From an uncultured Clostridia bacterium (GTDB lineage Bacteria > Bacillota > Clostridia > Oscillospirales > Ruminococcaceae): a stretch of 64,000 bases of DNA. A program made the translations under genes and the position numbers. Below are positions 1 through 8,258 of the stretch, in pieces (within the stretch, counting starts at the first letter, position 1; every line of letters starts with the position of its first letter). The DNA is taken from the NCBI GenBank assembly GCA_947629905.1, contig CANRFM010000002.1:62001-126000 (forward strand), read 5' to 3'. The notes under the pieces are model-generated. The model saw only the letters and a program-made list of their open reading frames with translations. It was not told the origin of the DNA and ran no database searches.

Positions 1-24
1 ACTTGTGCCGAATGTATTCTTCAT
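1..24 (-). CDS. aroC: Chorismate synthase, N-terminal fragment (gene continues left of the window)
   Basis: Only the first eight codons lie in the window; read leftward they give MKNTFGTS. This is the usual start of chorismate synthase, which converts 5-enolpyruvylshikimate-3-phosphate to chorismate with reduced FMN in the shikimate pathway. A clear ribosome binding site (GAAAGGAG) sits about 8 bases upstream of the ATG at 24. The call rests on these eight residues and the ribosome site only. The gene is divergent from the pyridoxal kinase gene to its right. Confidence 0.6.
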
Positions 25-144
25 GAAATGACTCCTTTCGGATAGCTTTAGTTTTATTGTAACAGATTTTTCAGAATATGTCAAGCCGTTCCGGCGTGTC
101 CTCGTAACATACCCCATAAAAGCAGATTTTTTCCTGCAATAGCA

Positions 145-173
145 TTGACTTGATACGGATTATGTGATATAAT
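145..173 (+). promoter_or_regulatory. Sigma-A type promoter for the kinase/exchanger/AlkD operon
   Basis: TTGACT (145-150) and a perfect TATAAT (168-173) are separated by 17 bases. Transcription would start about 30 bases before the first start codon. Confidence 0.75.
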
Positions 174-208
174 AACAATGGCTTTTGCCAGATCATAAGG
201 AGGAATGT

Positions 209-1045
209 ATGATGAATTACCCGAAATTACTGACCATTCAGGATATTTCCTGTGTCGGGCAGTGCTCCCTGACGGTAGCGCTCCCCATCCTGTCCGCCTG
301 CGGTGCGGAGACCTGCATCCTGCCGTCGGCTGTGCTTTCTACCCATACAGCAGGCTTTACAGGGTTCACCGTCCGTGACCTGACCGCCGATATGCCTGCC
401 ATTGCAGCACACTGGCGCAAGGAGGGCATCCTGTTCGACGGCGTGTATACTGGCTATCTCGGCAGCACGGAGCAGATCGGCTATGTGCAGGACATTTTTG
501 ACACGCTGCGCAAGAAGGATGCCAAGACTTTCGTTGACCCGGCTATGGCGGACAATGGTGTGCTTTACGGCGCATTCGATATGACTTATGCCAATGCCAT
601 GAAACCCCTGTGCTTCGGGGCAGATGTCATTCTCCCGAACCTGACGGAAGCTTGTTTGCTGACAGATATGCCCTACCGGGAAGAATACGATGAGGCATAT
701 ATTTCCGAAATTCTGGACAAGCTTGCTGCTGCGGGCGCAAAGACCGTTATTCTGACCGGTATCGGCTATCAGCCGGGCAAAACAGGTGTTGTGGTCGCCG
801 ATGCAACAGGCGTGCAGTACTATGAACACCGGAAAATCGCCAAAGGCTGCCACGGTACAGGCGATGTCTACGCTTCTGCGTTTGTGGGGGCATATTTGCA
901 GGGCTTCACGGCATTTGAAGCGGCAAAGATCGCTGCGGACTATACGGTACTGTGCATTGAGAAAACGCAGGGCGATGCAGATCACTGGTACGGCGTGAAA
1001 TTTGAGACTGCCATCCCGGAACTGATCGAAATGCTCCGGAAGTAA
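209..1045 (+). CDS. Pyridoxal/pyridoxamine kinase (PdxK/PdxY-like)
   Basis: Ribokinase-fold enzyme of about 278 residues that phosphorylates pyridoxal or pyridoxamine in the vitamin B6 salvage pathway, in the cytoplasm. The N-terminus carries LTIQDISCVGQCSLTVALP, typical of bacterial pyridoxamine kinases. The C-terminal part has the family anion hole and catalytic Asp in GCHGTGDVY (about residues 214-222). An AAGGAGG site at 197-203 fits ATG 209 (5 bases away) or ATG 212 (8 bases away). The longer reading frame from 185 would start before the ribosome site and is unlikely. It is the first gene of a tight cluster with the exchanger and the AlkD-like gene, which look functionally unrelated to it. 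Which B6 vitamer it prefers cannot be told from sequence. Confidence 0.85.
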   Translation: MMNYPKLLTIQDISCVGQCSLTVALPILSACGAETCILPSAVLSTHTAGFTGFTVRDLTADMPAIAAHWRKEGILFDGVYTGYLGSTEQIGYVQDIFDTLRKKDAKTFVDPAMADNGVLYGAFDMTYANAMKPLCFGADVILPNLTEACLLTDMPYREEYDEAYISEILDKLAAAGAKTVILTGIGYQPGKTGVVVADATGVQYYEHRKIAKGCHGTGDVYASAFVGAYLQGFTAFEAAKIAADYTVLCIEKTQGDADHWYGVKFETAIPELIEMLRK

Positions 1046-1057
1046 CGGAGGAACGCC

Positions 1058-1996
1058 GTGAATATGCTATTGCAGGTCGTTCTGCTGATCGCAGGATTTG
1101 TGCTGCTGGTCAAGGGGGCAGATTTCTTTGTGGACGGCAGCTCCAGTGTTGCCAAACGCCTGAAAGTCCCCTCGATGATCATCGGACTGACGATCGTTGC
1201 TATGGGTACATCTTTGCCGGAATGTTCCGTCAGTGTAAGTGCTGCCCTTGCCCAAAAGAATGAGCTTGCTATCGCCAATGCGGTCGGTTCCAATATGTTC
1301 AACCTGATGGTCGTATGCGGCGTGTGTGCGCTGTTCTGTCCGCTTACCGTGCATAAAACCACCATGTTAAGAGAGTACCCGCTTTCGGTCGGCGTGTCTG
1401 CGCTGCTGCTGCTCTTCGGCTGGACGGGGATGCAGGTAGGACATTTAGAGGGCTTGATCCTTGTCATACTGTTTGCGCTGTTCATTCTGTGGATGGTGCT
1501 GTCCGCCATGAAAGCACGCAGCACGGCAGCGGAGGAGGACTATAAGATCCTCCCCGTGTGGCAGTGTATTCTTTGCATTGTCGGCGGTGCGGCTGGTATT
1601 ATTATAGGCGGCAAGCTGGTCGTGGCTTCAGCTTCGGAGATCGCATCGGCATTCGGGCTTTCGGACAATCTCATCGGGCTGACGATCGTTGCCTGCGGCA
1701 CAAGTCTGCCGGAACTGGTGACTTCCGTTGTTGCAGCCCGGAAAAAGGAAGTGGACATGGCACTTGGCAATGTTATGGGTTCCAATATTTTCAACGTCCT
1801 GATGGTGCTTGGCATTGCGGCAGCCATTTCCCCGATCACATTCATCATGGAAAATGCCGTGGATATTGCCGTTCTGTTAGGTTTCAGCATACTGACATGG
1901 GTGTTCTGCTGGACAAGCAAATGCCTTAACCGCTGGGAGGGCGGCATCATGGTAGTGCTGTATGCTGCCTATGTCGTCTACATCTGCATGAGGTGA
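1058..1996 (+). CDS. Calcium/sodium antiporter (CaCA family, YrbG-like)
   Basis: Integral membrane exchanger of 312 residues with about ten hydrophobic segments. It shows the two inverted alpha repeats that define the family: GTSLPE followed by GSNMFN in the N-terminal half, and GTSLPE followed by GSNIFN in the C-terminal half. The acidic residues in these repeats bind Ca2+/Na+ in the family. The start is GTG 1058, 5 bases after GGAGGA; the ATG two codons later is less well placed. It lies 12 bases after the kinase stop, so it is co-transcribed. Ion specificity is inferred from the family. Confidence 0.9.
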   Translation: MNMLLQVVLLIAGFVLLVKGADFFVDGSSSVAKRLKVPSMIIGLTIVAMGTSLPECSVSVSAALAQKNELAIANAVGSNMFNLMVVCGVCALFCPLTVHKTTMLREYPLSVGVSALLLLFGWTGMQVGHLEGLILVILFALFILWMVLSAMKARSTAAEEDYKILPVWQCILCIVGGAAGIIIGGKLVVASASEIASAFGLSDNLIGLTIVACGTSLPELVTSVVAARKKEVDMALGNVMGSNIFNVLMVLGIAAAISPITFIMENAVDIAVLLGFSILTWVFCWTSKCLNRWEGGIMVVLYAAYVVYICMR

Positions 1997-1999
1997 GCC

Positions 2000-2689
2000 A
2001 TGACGATAGAAGAAAAGCTGTTTGCCCTGCAGGATGAACCTTTCGGGACATTTCAGTCAAGGACGCTGCCCGGCATCTCACGGGAGAACATTATCGGTGT
2101 CCGCACGCCGGCACTGCGGGTACTTGCCAAAGAATTGTACAAGACAGGCGAATTTCAGGCATTTCTGGAAGAACTGCCGCACCGGTATTTTGAGGAAGAC
2201 CAGCTCCACGCCTTTCTGCTTTCCGAAATGAAAACGGCAGAGGAGCTGATGCCAGCGCTGGAAGCATTTCTGCCCTATGTAAACAACTGGGCGACCTGCG
2301 ATCAGCTCCGCCCGAAGCTATTCCGGAAACACCCGGAACTGCTCGAAGAGCGCATTCCCGTGTGGCTGCATTCCGGACAGACCTATGTTATCCGGTTCGG
2401 GCTGGGGATGCGGATGTCGCATTTTTTGGGCGAGCGTTTCCGGGCGGCATACTTGGAAGAGGCTGCCGCCGTGCAGAGCGATGCCTACTATGTGAACATG
2501 ATGCTGGCGTGGTTCTTTGCGGAGGCGCTGATCATGCAGTATGATGCGGCGCTCCCGTTTCTCCGGGAGAATCGCCTTTCCCCGTGGACACACAATAAGA
2601 CGATACAGAAAGCCCGTGAGAGTTTCCGTATCACCCCGGCGCAGAAAGCCTATCTGTTGACACTGAAACGAGACAAAAAGCAGGTGTGA
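2000..2689 (+). CDS. DNA alkylation repair protein, AlkD-like HEAT-repeat family
   Basis: A 229-residue helical protein of the AlkD/DUF-type DNA alkylation repair group, which in characterised members excises bulky or cationic alkylated bases. Family landmarks seen are GVRTPALRVLAKEL near residue 33, the NWATCD segment near residue 98, and SPWTHNKTIQKARES near the C-terminus. The ATG is 3 bases past the exchanger stop, indicating translational coupling. The stop codon is inside the loop of the intrinsic terminator that closes the transcript. Activity on a particular lesion cannot be judged. Confidence 0.85.
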   Translation: MTIEEKLFALQDEPFGTFQSRTLPGISRENIIGVRTPALRVLAKELYKTGEFQAFLEELPHRYFEEDQLHAFLLSEMKTAEELMPALEAFLPYVNNWATCDQLRPKLFRKHPELLEERIPVWLHSGQTYVIRFGLGMRMSHFLGERFRAAYLEEAAAVQSDAYYVNMMLAWFFAEALIMQYDAALPFLRENRLSPWTHNKTIQKARESFRITPAQKAYLLTLKRDKKQV

Positions 2690-2706
2690 AATGCACCTGC
2701 TTTTTT
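2675..2706 (+). terminator. Intrinsic terminator overlapping the end of the AlkD-like gene
   Basis: A 12-bp perfect stem (2675-2686 with 2694-2705) has a 7-base loop and a run of T at 2701-2706. The A-rich 5' arm would also make it usable from the right. Confidence 0.9.
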
Positions 2707-3201
2707 ACAAACAAAAAACACCCGACCGGAAGCCGGATGTTTTCATAAAGAGGAAGGTAAGACCGGCAAGCCTGATATGAACCGCCGTTCATCTGCACTG
2801 CAAGCTGCCGTTGGGAAAAGTCAAATTTTTTCACTGGAAATCTGTTCTTCCTTGCGCTGAAGTTAAAAAATTTAACTTTTCTACAGCAAATCCGAAAAAT
2901 CTGTTTTTCTGTTCCGATCTGCCGGAAACTGTTCACTGTAATTGAGAGGGGAGACAGGGAACAGCGTTCCTGCGCTGCAGCGTTCGGATTTGCTGCTTTC
3001 ACTATTTTACTCGATTTCGATTGCAAATTCAATACACAATTGTATTGTATACTGACTTATTGTATTTTAATTCCGCTGATTTTGCAGGAAAAGTTTTGCA
3101 ATTCTGTGACAGAGTGTGATTTATTTGTAAAACGATAGATTTTTGAAATCAATACACATTTCATTCACAAACCAAATTGCCCGTTCTGCCCGGCAACGGA
3201 T
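2707..3201. other. Intergenic region between convergent genes, no gene seen
   Basis: About 500 bases of AT-rich sequence between convergent transcription units. It contains an imperfect stem (about 2717-2746, two mismatches) and an inverted repeat CAATAC-6 bases-GTATTG at 3030-3047. A weak stem with TTGCC/GGCAA arms (3177-3196) may end the leftward polyphosphate operon. No frame here has a ribosome site and family resemblance; the open frame on the minus strand from 3032 looks fortuitous. Confidence 0.5.
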
Positions 3202-3912
3202 TTATTTTTCATACATTCTGTCATCATAGCGGAACAGGGTGAGCGTGACGGTCAAATTGCCGTTGAGGGTGCGCAGTTCGTCAATGAATTTCTTCTGCTC
3301 CACGTTATTCGGAAGCTGAATGCTGTAGACACAGTCAAACATCGAACCGAAATTGACCGTCTTGACACGCCGCAGCCGCCAGCTTTCCGTATAGCGGTTC
3401 AGCACCGGGTCAAACAGTCCCTCGTAGTTGAGATTTTCGGGGATGGAAATTTTCAGGGTCATTTCACTGGATTTCGGGGCAGCGTAGTTAAACAGGCTCA
3501 ATGCGATCATAACGGCTGCCATGATCACGAAGAACAGGAGCGCATAAGTAAGGTACCCTCTGCCGCAGATGACACCGCTTGCCATGGACAGGAATACATA
3601 GCACACATCTTTCGGGTCGGCGGCAATGGAGCGGAATCTCGTCAGCGTGAACACACCTGCAATGGCAAGCCCTCCGGCGGTGGTATCGATCAGCATGAGC
3701 AAAACGGTCACGATCGGCGGGAGCATGATGAGGGTGATCGCATAGCTTTGCGCAAAGCCCTCTTTTTTATGGGTGAGCATATAGACGATACTGATACCCA
3801 AGCCAATGCCAAAGGAAACCAGCACACACAGCAGGAACGTACCAAGACCGAGGTTGGTGGTCTGACTGGTGACAGCATCACGCTCAAAGATAGAACTAAA
3901 CACATCAGACAT
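3202..3912 (-). CDS. DUF4956 membrane protein, partner of VTC polyphosphate polymerase
   Basis: A 236-residue protein with about four membrane segments between residues 25 and 145, with GVFTLTRFRSIAADPKD (about residues 86-102) in the middle, then a soluble C-terminal domain of about 90 residues. That central segment and the topology fit DUF4956 proteins, which are commonly found next to VTC-domain proteins and are presumed to form a membrane complex with them. The start overlaps the last 8 bases of the upstream VTC gene, so the two are translationally coupled. Function beyond this association is not established from sequence. Confidence 0.85.
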   Translation of the reverse strand: MSDVFSSIFERDAVTSQTTNLGLGTFLLCVLVSFGIGLGISIVYMLTHKKEGFAQSYAITLIMLPPIVTVLLMLIDTTAGGLAIAGVFTLTRFRSIAADPKDVCYVFLSMASGVICGRGYLTYALLFFVIMAAVMIALSLFNYAAPKSSEMTLKISIPENLNYEGLFDPVLNRYTESWRLRRVKTVNFGSMFDCVYSIQLPNNVEQKKFIDELRTLNGNLTVTLTLFRYDDRMYEK

Positions 3913-4720
3913 GGAGGATCTTTCCTTTCTTCACAAAATAGGGATTGATGGTACGTGTGATAGCCGGGGCAGCGGGCTTGCGGAAATAGCCCTCGTTGTA
4001 AAGCTTTGCCCGGATATAGCGCTCATAGGCTGCGCCGTATTTGGAGAAGCTGATCTTATAGATCTGCATTTCAGCAAGGCAGCGGGACAGCCAGAGGGGC
4101 ATGGCATCGGAGATCTTGACTTCCATGAGCCGCTGATTGGGAGCGATGATCTGTGCGCCGCAGTTGGGGTGGGAAAGATCCAGATCATAGCGGCGTTCCG
4201 TGATCTGCCGGTCGATGTTCAGACGAAATTCCGGGTCATCCTTTCCAAAAAAGGCAGAACGCTGGTAGCTGATATACTGCTTGGGGACAACGGGAAAATG
4301 GCTCAGGAAAACGTCTAACTCGGCGAAGATCTGCTTTTGCAGGTATTTTTCCGTATTGGCAGGTTTGCGGCGGCGGAGCAGGTAATCCTCAGCTTCGGCA
4401 AGGGTCATGGTGACACGGCGCTTGGTAACGACACCCTCGACCTTTTTCTTGATCTCCAGAAATACCTTGTCCGTTGGCTGTGCAGGGGAATTGTAGCTGC
4501 GCAGGCGGAGCTTTTCTTTATAGTCAGGCTTTTCCAGAGAGGTGCGGATGAGGTAGTCGTCCGGCGTGTCATAATAAATGTTGTAGATGCCGTAATCCTT
4601 TCCGCCAACGCAGAATTTATCGGGCTGCATATAGCGGTGGATCTCCGGCAGCAGGGCTTCATACTGTTCCGTAGAAAGCATGAACTTGATCTCTTTGCGC
4701 ATAAATGTACTGATCGGCAT
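3905..4720 (-). CDS. VTC-domain polyphosphate polymerase
   Basis: A 271-residue soluble protein of the VTC catalytic-domain family, which in yeast Vtc4 makes polyphosphate from ATP inside a basic tunnel. Conserved basic strands are visible: MRKEIKFMLS at the N-terminus, YKEKLRLRSY, FLEIKKKVEGVVTKRR and LMEVKIS. The K-x-R and E-x-K patterns are those that line the tunnel in the family. The start is ATG 4720, with AAAGGA about 10 bases upstream; the in-frame ATG at 4741 has no ribosome site. It forms a two-gene unit with the DUF4956 gene. The upstream promoter has direct repeats suggesting a response-regulator target. Confidence 0.85.
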   Translation of the reverse strand: MPISTFMRKEIKFMLSTEQYEALLPEIHRYMQPDKFCVGGKDYGIYNIYYDTPDDYLIRTSLEKPDYKEKLRLRSYNSPAQPTDKVFLEIKKKVEGVVTKRRVTMTLAEAEDYLLRRRKPANTEKYLQKQIFAELDVFLSHFPVVPKQYISYQRSAFFGKDDPEFRLNIDRQITERRYDLDLSHPNCGAQIIAPNQRLMEVKISDAMPLWLSRCLAEMQIYKISFSKYGAAYERYIRAKLYNEGYFRKPAAPAITRTINPYFVKKGKILHV

Positions 4721-4754
4721 AGGGGTCGCTTCCTTTCTCATATCTTATGTTCAC

Positions 4755-4787
4755 AGTATATAAAATCTATCTTAAAGAAATCTTAAA
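4755..4787 (-). promoter_or_regulatory. Activator-type promoter of the polyphosphate operon
   Basis: On the minus strand a TATACT -10 box (4755-4760) has no recognisable -35 box. In its place are two exact TTTAAGAT copies (4780-4787 and 4769-4776), 11 bp apart. This spacing and position are typical of OmpR/PhoB-family activator binding sites. Which regulator binds is unknown. Confidence 0.5.
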
Positions 4788-4850
4788 AGCAGCGTGACGC
4801 TGCACCCGTGGTGTCGCCCAATGCGCCTTGCGGCGCAAAGGGCGACTGCT
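4787..4850 (-). repeat. Dispersed structured repeat, copy A
   Basis: Read on the minus strand this segment matches 12158-12217 on the plus strand at roughly nine positions in ten. It folds into a nested stem (GTCGCCC/GGGCGAC enclosing GCGCC/GGCGC) and a GCAGCG-TCA-CGCTGC hairpin. It lies between the terminator of the germination operon and the promoter of the polyphosphate operon. Confidence 0.75.
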
Positions 4851-4860
4851 CTCAGGTAAG

Positions 4861-4902
4861 ATAAAAGTATCGACCTTTGCCACCTTACGGAGACAAAGGT
4901 CG
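4861..4902 (-). terminator. Intrinsic terminator of the germination operon
   Basis: A perfect 9-bp stem CGACCTTTG/CAAAGGTCG (4871-4879, 4894-4902) is followed on the minus strand by ATACTTTTATCTT. It sits 34 bases after the gerC-like stop. Confidence 0.75.
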
Positions 4903-4935
4903 GAGAACCCACTGTTTATCCACTCTTGCTTGTTG

Positions 4936-5829
4936 TTATTCTACGGTGACAGTCACGCCAATTTCAGGGAAAGCATCCGCCTGCACCCCGGCAGCTTCAA
5001 GGGCATCCTGCATCCCGATCACATCCGCCTTTGCGTGCTGCAATGCCTGAAGCGCTGCCTGACATTCGGAGAGGATTTTTTCTTGCAGCGCCTGTTTTGC
5101 CGGTTCGGGGCAGTCCACAGTGCGGATGCGGACGGCGTAGCGCAATGCCCCGCCGTCAACGCTTTTCGTCAGGAACGTGCGCCCGATCTCCACGCTGCGC
5201 ATCTCCCCGTCCTGCGGCAGTGTGAGCGTGAAATTTCCCGCATTCCGCCGCAGCCAGAACAGCCCGGAAGCTGCCGCTTGCGGCAAACGTATCACCTCGC
5301 CGTTTTTGCGCAGCAGAGCAAGCCCCGGTACATCCCCGCCCGGCACGGGAACGAGTGCCGTCTCCCAGTTTCCAAGCCATTCGTCCAGAATGCCGGACAG
5401 CTCCGTTTTCGCCAGCAAGCCGTTCTGCTCTGCCATGCGCAGCGTGTGAACGGCTTCGGTGCAGTCGGCTTTCCCCAGAAAGGTTTCCGGCGGCGTGAGC
5501 AGAATTTTACACGAGGGTGAAAGCCCCTCTTCGAGCAGAAGTTCCTGCACGCTGTCCAGTGTCCGGCTGCCGTCCAAGCACAGCAATTCGGTATGCCCGA
5601 TAAACACCCTGCCGCCTGCGGCGCTTTCCTCTTTCCGGAGCGCTTCGGGAATGCCGGATGCGCTGACGGTATGCGCCTTTTCGTCCCCGAAACTCTGCAT
5701 CGTGAAATGCAGTGTCCCCTGCCCCGAAAGCCCGATCGCCTGCGTGTACAGCCTGTCCGCCAAAGAATCGCTCCCGCACCCCGTCAAAAACAGCAGGGGC
5801 AGGATGGCGAAGATGAGAAAACGCCTCAA
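4936..5829 (-). CDS. Spore germination lipoprotein, Ger(x)C family
   Basis: C subunit of a GerA-type germinant receptor, an exported lipoprotein in the inner spore membrane. The start is TTG 5829, 8 bases after AAAGGAGG; it overlaps the stop of the B subunit gene as TTGA. The reading frame extends far upstream, but that part is only the shadow of the B gene. The protein has 297 residues, with a short signal and the lipobox LTGC near residue 18. The C-terminal half has the repeated amphipathic pattern of the family (for example LQEKILSECQAALQALQ near residue 255). It is shorter than most GerBC/GerKC proteins (about 350-400 residues), so part of the N-terminal domain may be reduced. The assignment relies strongly on its place after A and B subunit genes. 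Confidence 0.8.
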   Translation of the reverse strand: MRRFLIFAILPLLFLTGCGSDSLADRLYTQAIGLSGQGTLHFTMQSFGDEKAHTVSASGIPEALRKEESAAGGRVFIGHTELLCLDGSRTLDSVQELLLEEGLSPSCKILLTPPETFLGKADCTEAVHTLRMAEQNGLLAKTELSGILDEWLGNWETALVPVPGGDVPGLALLRKNGEVIRLPQAAASGLFWLRRNAGNFTLTLPQDGEMRSVEIGRTFLTKSVDGGALRYAVRIRTVDCPEPAKQALQEKILSECQAALQALQHAKADVIGMQDALEAAGVQADAFPEIGVTVTVE

Positions 5830-6806
5830 GCCGCAGCCCTCCTTTGCAATTTCTGCACGGCAGCCGTCACCGGAGCGGCAAGCAGCAACACCGGCACAAG
5901 CGCCGCCGAAGCCGCAAGGCAATTCTCCGGCAGCATACAAGCCAACAGCAGCATTACCGTCAGCGCCCACGCTGCCGCCGCACGAATTTTCGGGTACATC
6001 TGTTCGAGCAAATGTGCCGTCACTCCCGTCAGCAAGGTCAGGTGCATCACGCACAGCATCACGAACGCTAAAATATACAGCGCATCCGCCCGCTGTCCCT
6101 GTAAGGGCTGCGACAACATTGTCAGCGTGAATACCGGATAGTCCGCCTCCGCCGTCAGCCGTCCGCCTGCCGTCATACACAGCACCAAAAGCAGCAGGCA
6201 GAGCAAGAGCTTTCCGAGCAGGTAGCCGCCAATGGCTTTGCCTGCCTTTTCTTTGCAGCGGCGCAGCAGTACCCACGCCGCAGGCAGTTCTCCGCTCAGA
6301 GCAGCATAGGCAGAAAAGCCCTCCCGGAAACCGTCACCCCGGAGTGTCAGCCGCCCGGCATCCATGCGTTTCCATGCGCCCACGATCAGCACTGCCGCCG
6401 AGATGCCCAACAGCACCAACATCAGCGGTGCACACCTTGCGGTCGCTTTCAGTCCGGCTGTACCCGTGTACAGACAGGTCAGCAGGAGCAGGATCGCTGC
6501 CGTCAGGTGTCCGGGATTCTGCAACAGCTGCGGCGGAACAGCCCGATGCAGGAGCAAAAGACTTCTGCCGCCCCACAGCAGGAAGAACACCACAAACGCC
6601 CAGCCAAGCCATTTATACCGCAGGACTTCCGCTGTCCGGGATGCGCTTTTCCGAAACAGCGGCAGGCACAGAAACACCTGCACCCCGAACGCCGCAGCCA
6701 CCCCTAAAAGCTGTCCGCCTCCGTAAAGCTGCGGCAGACAGATCATGCTCCACGCCCCGGAGAGCAGCAGAATGCTGAAAAGCTGCCGGCTGTCAATTCT
6801 GTTCAT
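5826..6806 (-). CDS. Spore germination permease, GerAB family
   Basis: B subunit of the germinant receptor, a 326-residue protein with about ten hydrophobic segments, of the APC-superfamily group that binds the nutrient germinant. The N-terminus MNRIDSRQLFSILLLSGAW resembles the family start, where the first membrane helix follows a short polar stretch. It overlaps the A subunit gene by 14 bases and the C subunit gene by 4 bases, so the three are made from one message. It is somewhat shorter than the usual 360 or so residues. Ligand specificity cannot be read from sequence. Confidence 0.85.
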   Translation of the reverse strand: MNRIDSRQLFSILLLSGAWSMICLPQLYGGGQLLGVAAAFGVQVFLCLPLFRKSASRTAEVLRYKWLGWAFVVFFLLWGGRSLLLLHRAVPPQLLQNPGHLTAAILLLLTCLYTGTAGLKATARCAPLMLVLLGISAAVLIVGAWKRMDAGRLTLRGDGFREGFSAYAALSGELPAAWVLLRRCKEKAGKAIGGYLLGKLLLCLLLLVLCMTAGGRLTAEADYPVFTLTMLSQPLQGQRADALYILAFVMLCVMHLTLLTGVTAHLLEQMYPKIRAAAAWALTVMLLLACMLPENCLAASAALVPVLLLAAPVTAAVQKLQRRAAA

Positions 6807-8241
6807 AGTATTCCTCCACGGTAAAGCCGCCGTACTGCATTTTCCGGAAGCCCTCTCTCGTCACCACATCCCGGAGCGAGTACACCGGGGAAAGCGGTGC
6901 AGTCACCGGAAAGCCGAAATCTTCCGTTTTACAGAGACAGTACACGACTGCCATGCCCAGTAAGCCGATCCCGAACAAACCCCACAGTCCCCCTGCTACA
7001 ATGAACAGCAACCGCAGCACGCTTACGACCGGGGTCAGGTCGGGGACGATAAAACCTGCCGTCACCGAGAGCGCCACTACCGTCAGCATGGGCGTACTGA
7101 TCAGACCTGAAGCCACTGCCGCATCCCCGATGATGATGCCGCCCACGATGCTCACAGCGCCGCCAACCACTTTCGGGAGGCGCAGACCGGCTTCCCGGAT
7201 GACTTCGTACATCAGCAGGGCACCGATCGCTTCAAGGGGGAGGGAGAGCGGTTCTTCCGCTTCGGCTTCGGTCAGGAGGAGCAGGAGCGTGCGGTTCAAT
7301 AATTCCGGGTGGTGCAGACTGACTGCCACATACACCGCCGGCAAAAGCAGTGTCAGCAGGAATGCAGCATACTTCACCCAACGCAGAAATGTCGCATAGT
7401 AGGGCTTATAGCTGTAGTCGTCCAGTGTCTGAAAGCTCTCGATGAACAGCTTCGGGATGACGAGAGCGAACGGATTGCCGTCGATCAGGACTGCCACCCG
7501 TCCTTCGAGCAGTTTGGAAACCAGTACATCCGGGCGTTCGGTCGTGCTCACGCTGTCAAACAGGCGGTTGTTTTTCTGTTCGAGGAAGGGCTGCAAATAG
7601 CCGGGCGAAAGGATCGTGTCCAGCTGGCAAGCCCCAAGGGCTTCCCGTATCTGCCGGAGCAGCTGCGGCGGTACACGGTCGGTCATATAACACAGGCACA
7701 CGTCCGTATGGCTCAGTTTGCCCATGATGTGCATCTCAAATTTCAGGAGGGGCGTTTTCATGCGGCGGCGGATGAGGGACATATTCGTCCGCACGGCTTC
7801 CGTAAAGCCCTCATGTGCGCCGGAAAGATTCGCCTCTCCGGACGGTTCATTCACGCCACGCTTGTCGTAGCCCTGCACCCCGAAAGCAAGCGCTTCCGTC
7901 TGCCCCTCCGCAAGCAGCACCGCAAACCCCGAATGCACGAGACGGAACAAGTCGCCGTAATTCCGGGCTGTCGGGCGGTCCAGTGACAGGAGCAAATTCT
8001 TCCGGATATGAGCAAAAAGCGCACTGCTGCCGGGCATGGCAGGAATTGCGGTGAGCGGTTCGATGACCATTTCGGCTGTTGTGGCGGTCGAAAGCATTCC
8101 CTCACAGGTGACAAGGGCGCAGGGAATGCCCCCGACCGTCACTGTATCGACCAGTAAGTCCGCACTTCCGTCTGCGATCTGCCGCATCACGGCAAGCTGT
8201 TCGGCTAAAACAGGCGGAAGAGGACGGGTTTCATATTCCAT
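6793..8241 (-). CDS. Spore germination protein, GerA family (A subunit)
   Basis: A 482-residue A subunit of the germinant receptor. A hydrophilic N-terminal half (about residues 1-280) contains MEYETRPLPPVLAEQLAVM and the ALVTCEGMLS segment. It is followed by about five membrane segments between residues 285 and 430, including GAVSIVGGIIIGDAAVASGL, and a short cytoplasmic tail. The start at ATG 8241 has GAGGTG 6 bases upstream; an in-frame GTG at 8250 lies inside that site. A forespore-type promoter is seen just upstream, consistent with production in the developing spore. This A-B-C order is that of gerA/gerK operons. Confidence 0.88.
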   Translation of the reverse strand: MEYETRPLPPVLAEQLAVMRQIADGSADLLVDTVTVGGIPCALVTCEGMLSTATTAEMVIEPLTAIPAMPGSSALFAHIRKNLLLSLDRPTARNYGDLFRLVHSGFAVLLAEGQTEALAFGVQGYDKRGVNEPSGEANLSGAHEGFTEAVRTNMSLIRRRMKTPLLKFEMHIMGKLSHTDVCLCYMTDRVPPQLLRQIREALGACQLDTILSPGYLQPFLEQKNNRLFDSVSTTERPDVLVSKLLEGRVAVLIDGNPFALVIPKLFIESFQTLDDYSYKPYYATFLRWVKYAAFLLTLLLPAVYVAVSLHHPELLNRTLLLLLTEAEAEEPLSLPLEAIGALLMYEVIREAGLRLPKVVGGAVSIVGGIIIGDAAVASGLISTPMLTVVALSVTAGFIVPDLTPVVSVLRLLFIVAGGLWGLFGIGLLGMAVVYCLCKTEDFGFPVTAPLSPVYSLRDVVTREGFRKMQYGGFTVEEYYEQN

Positions 8242-8258
8242 TGCATTCACCTCATGGA

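Noticed and set aside
4936-6276. A 446-codon version of the GerC-like gene
   Set aside because: The first 149 codons are read in the wrong frame of the GerAB gene; the lipobox and ribosome site place the start at TTG 5829.
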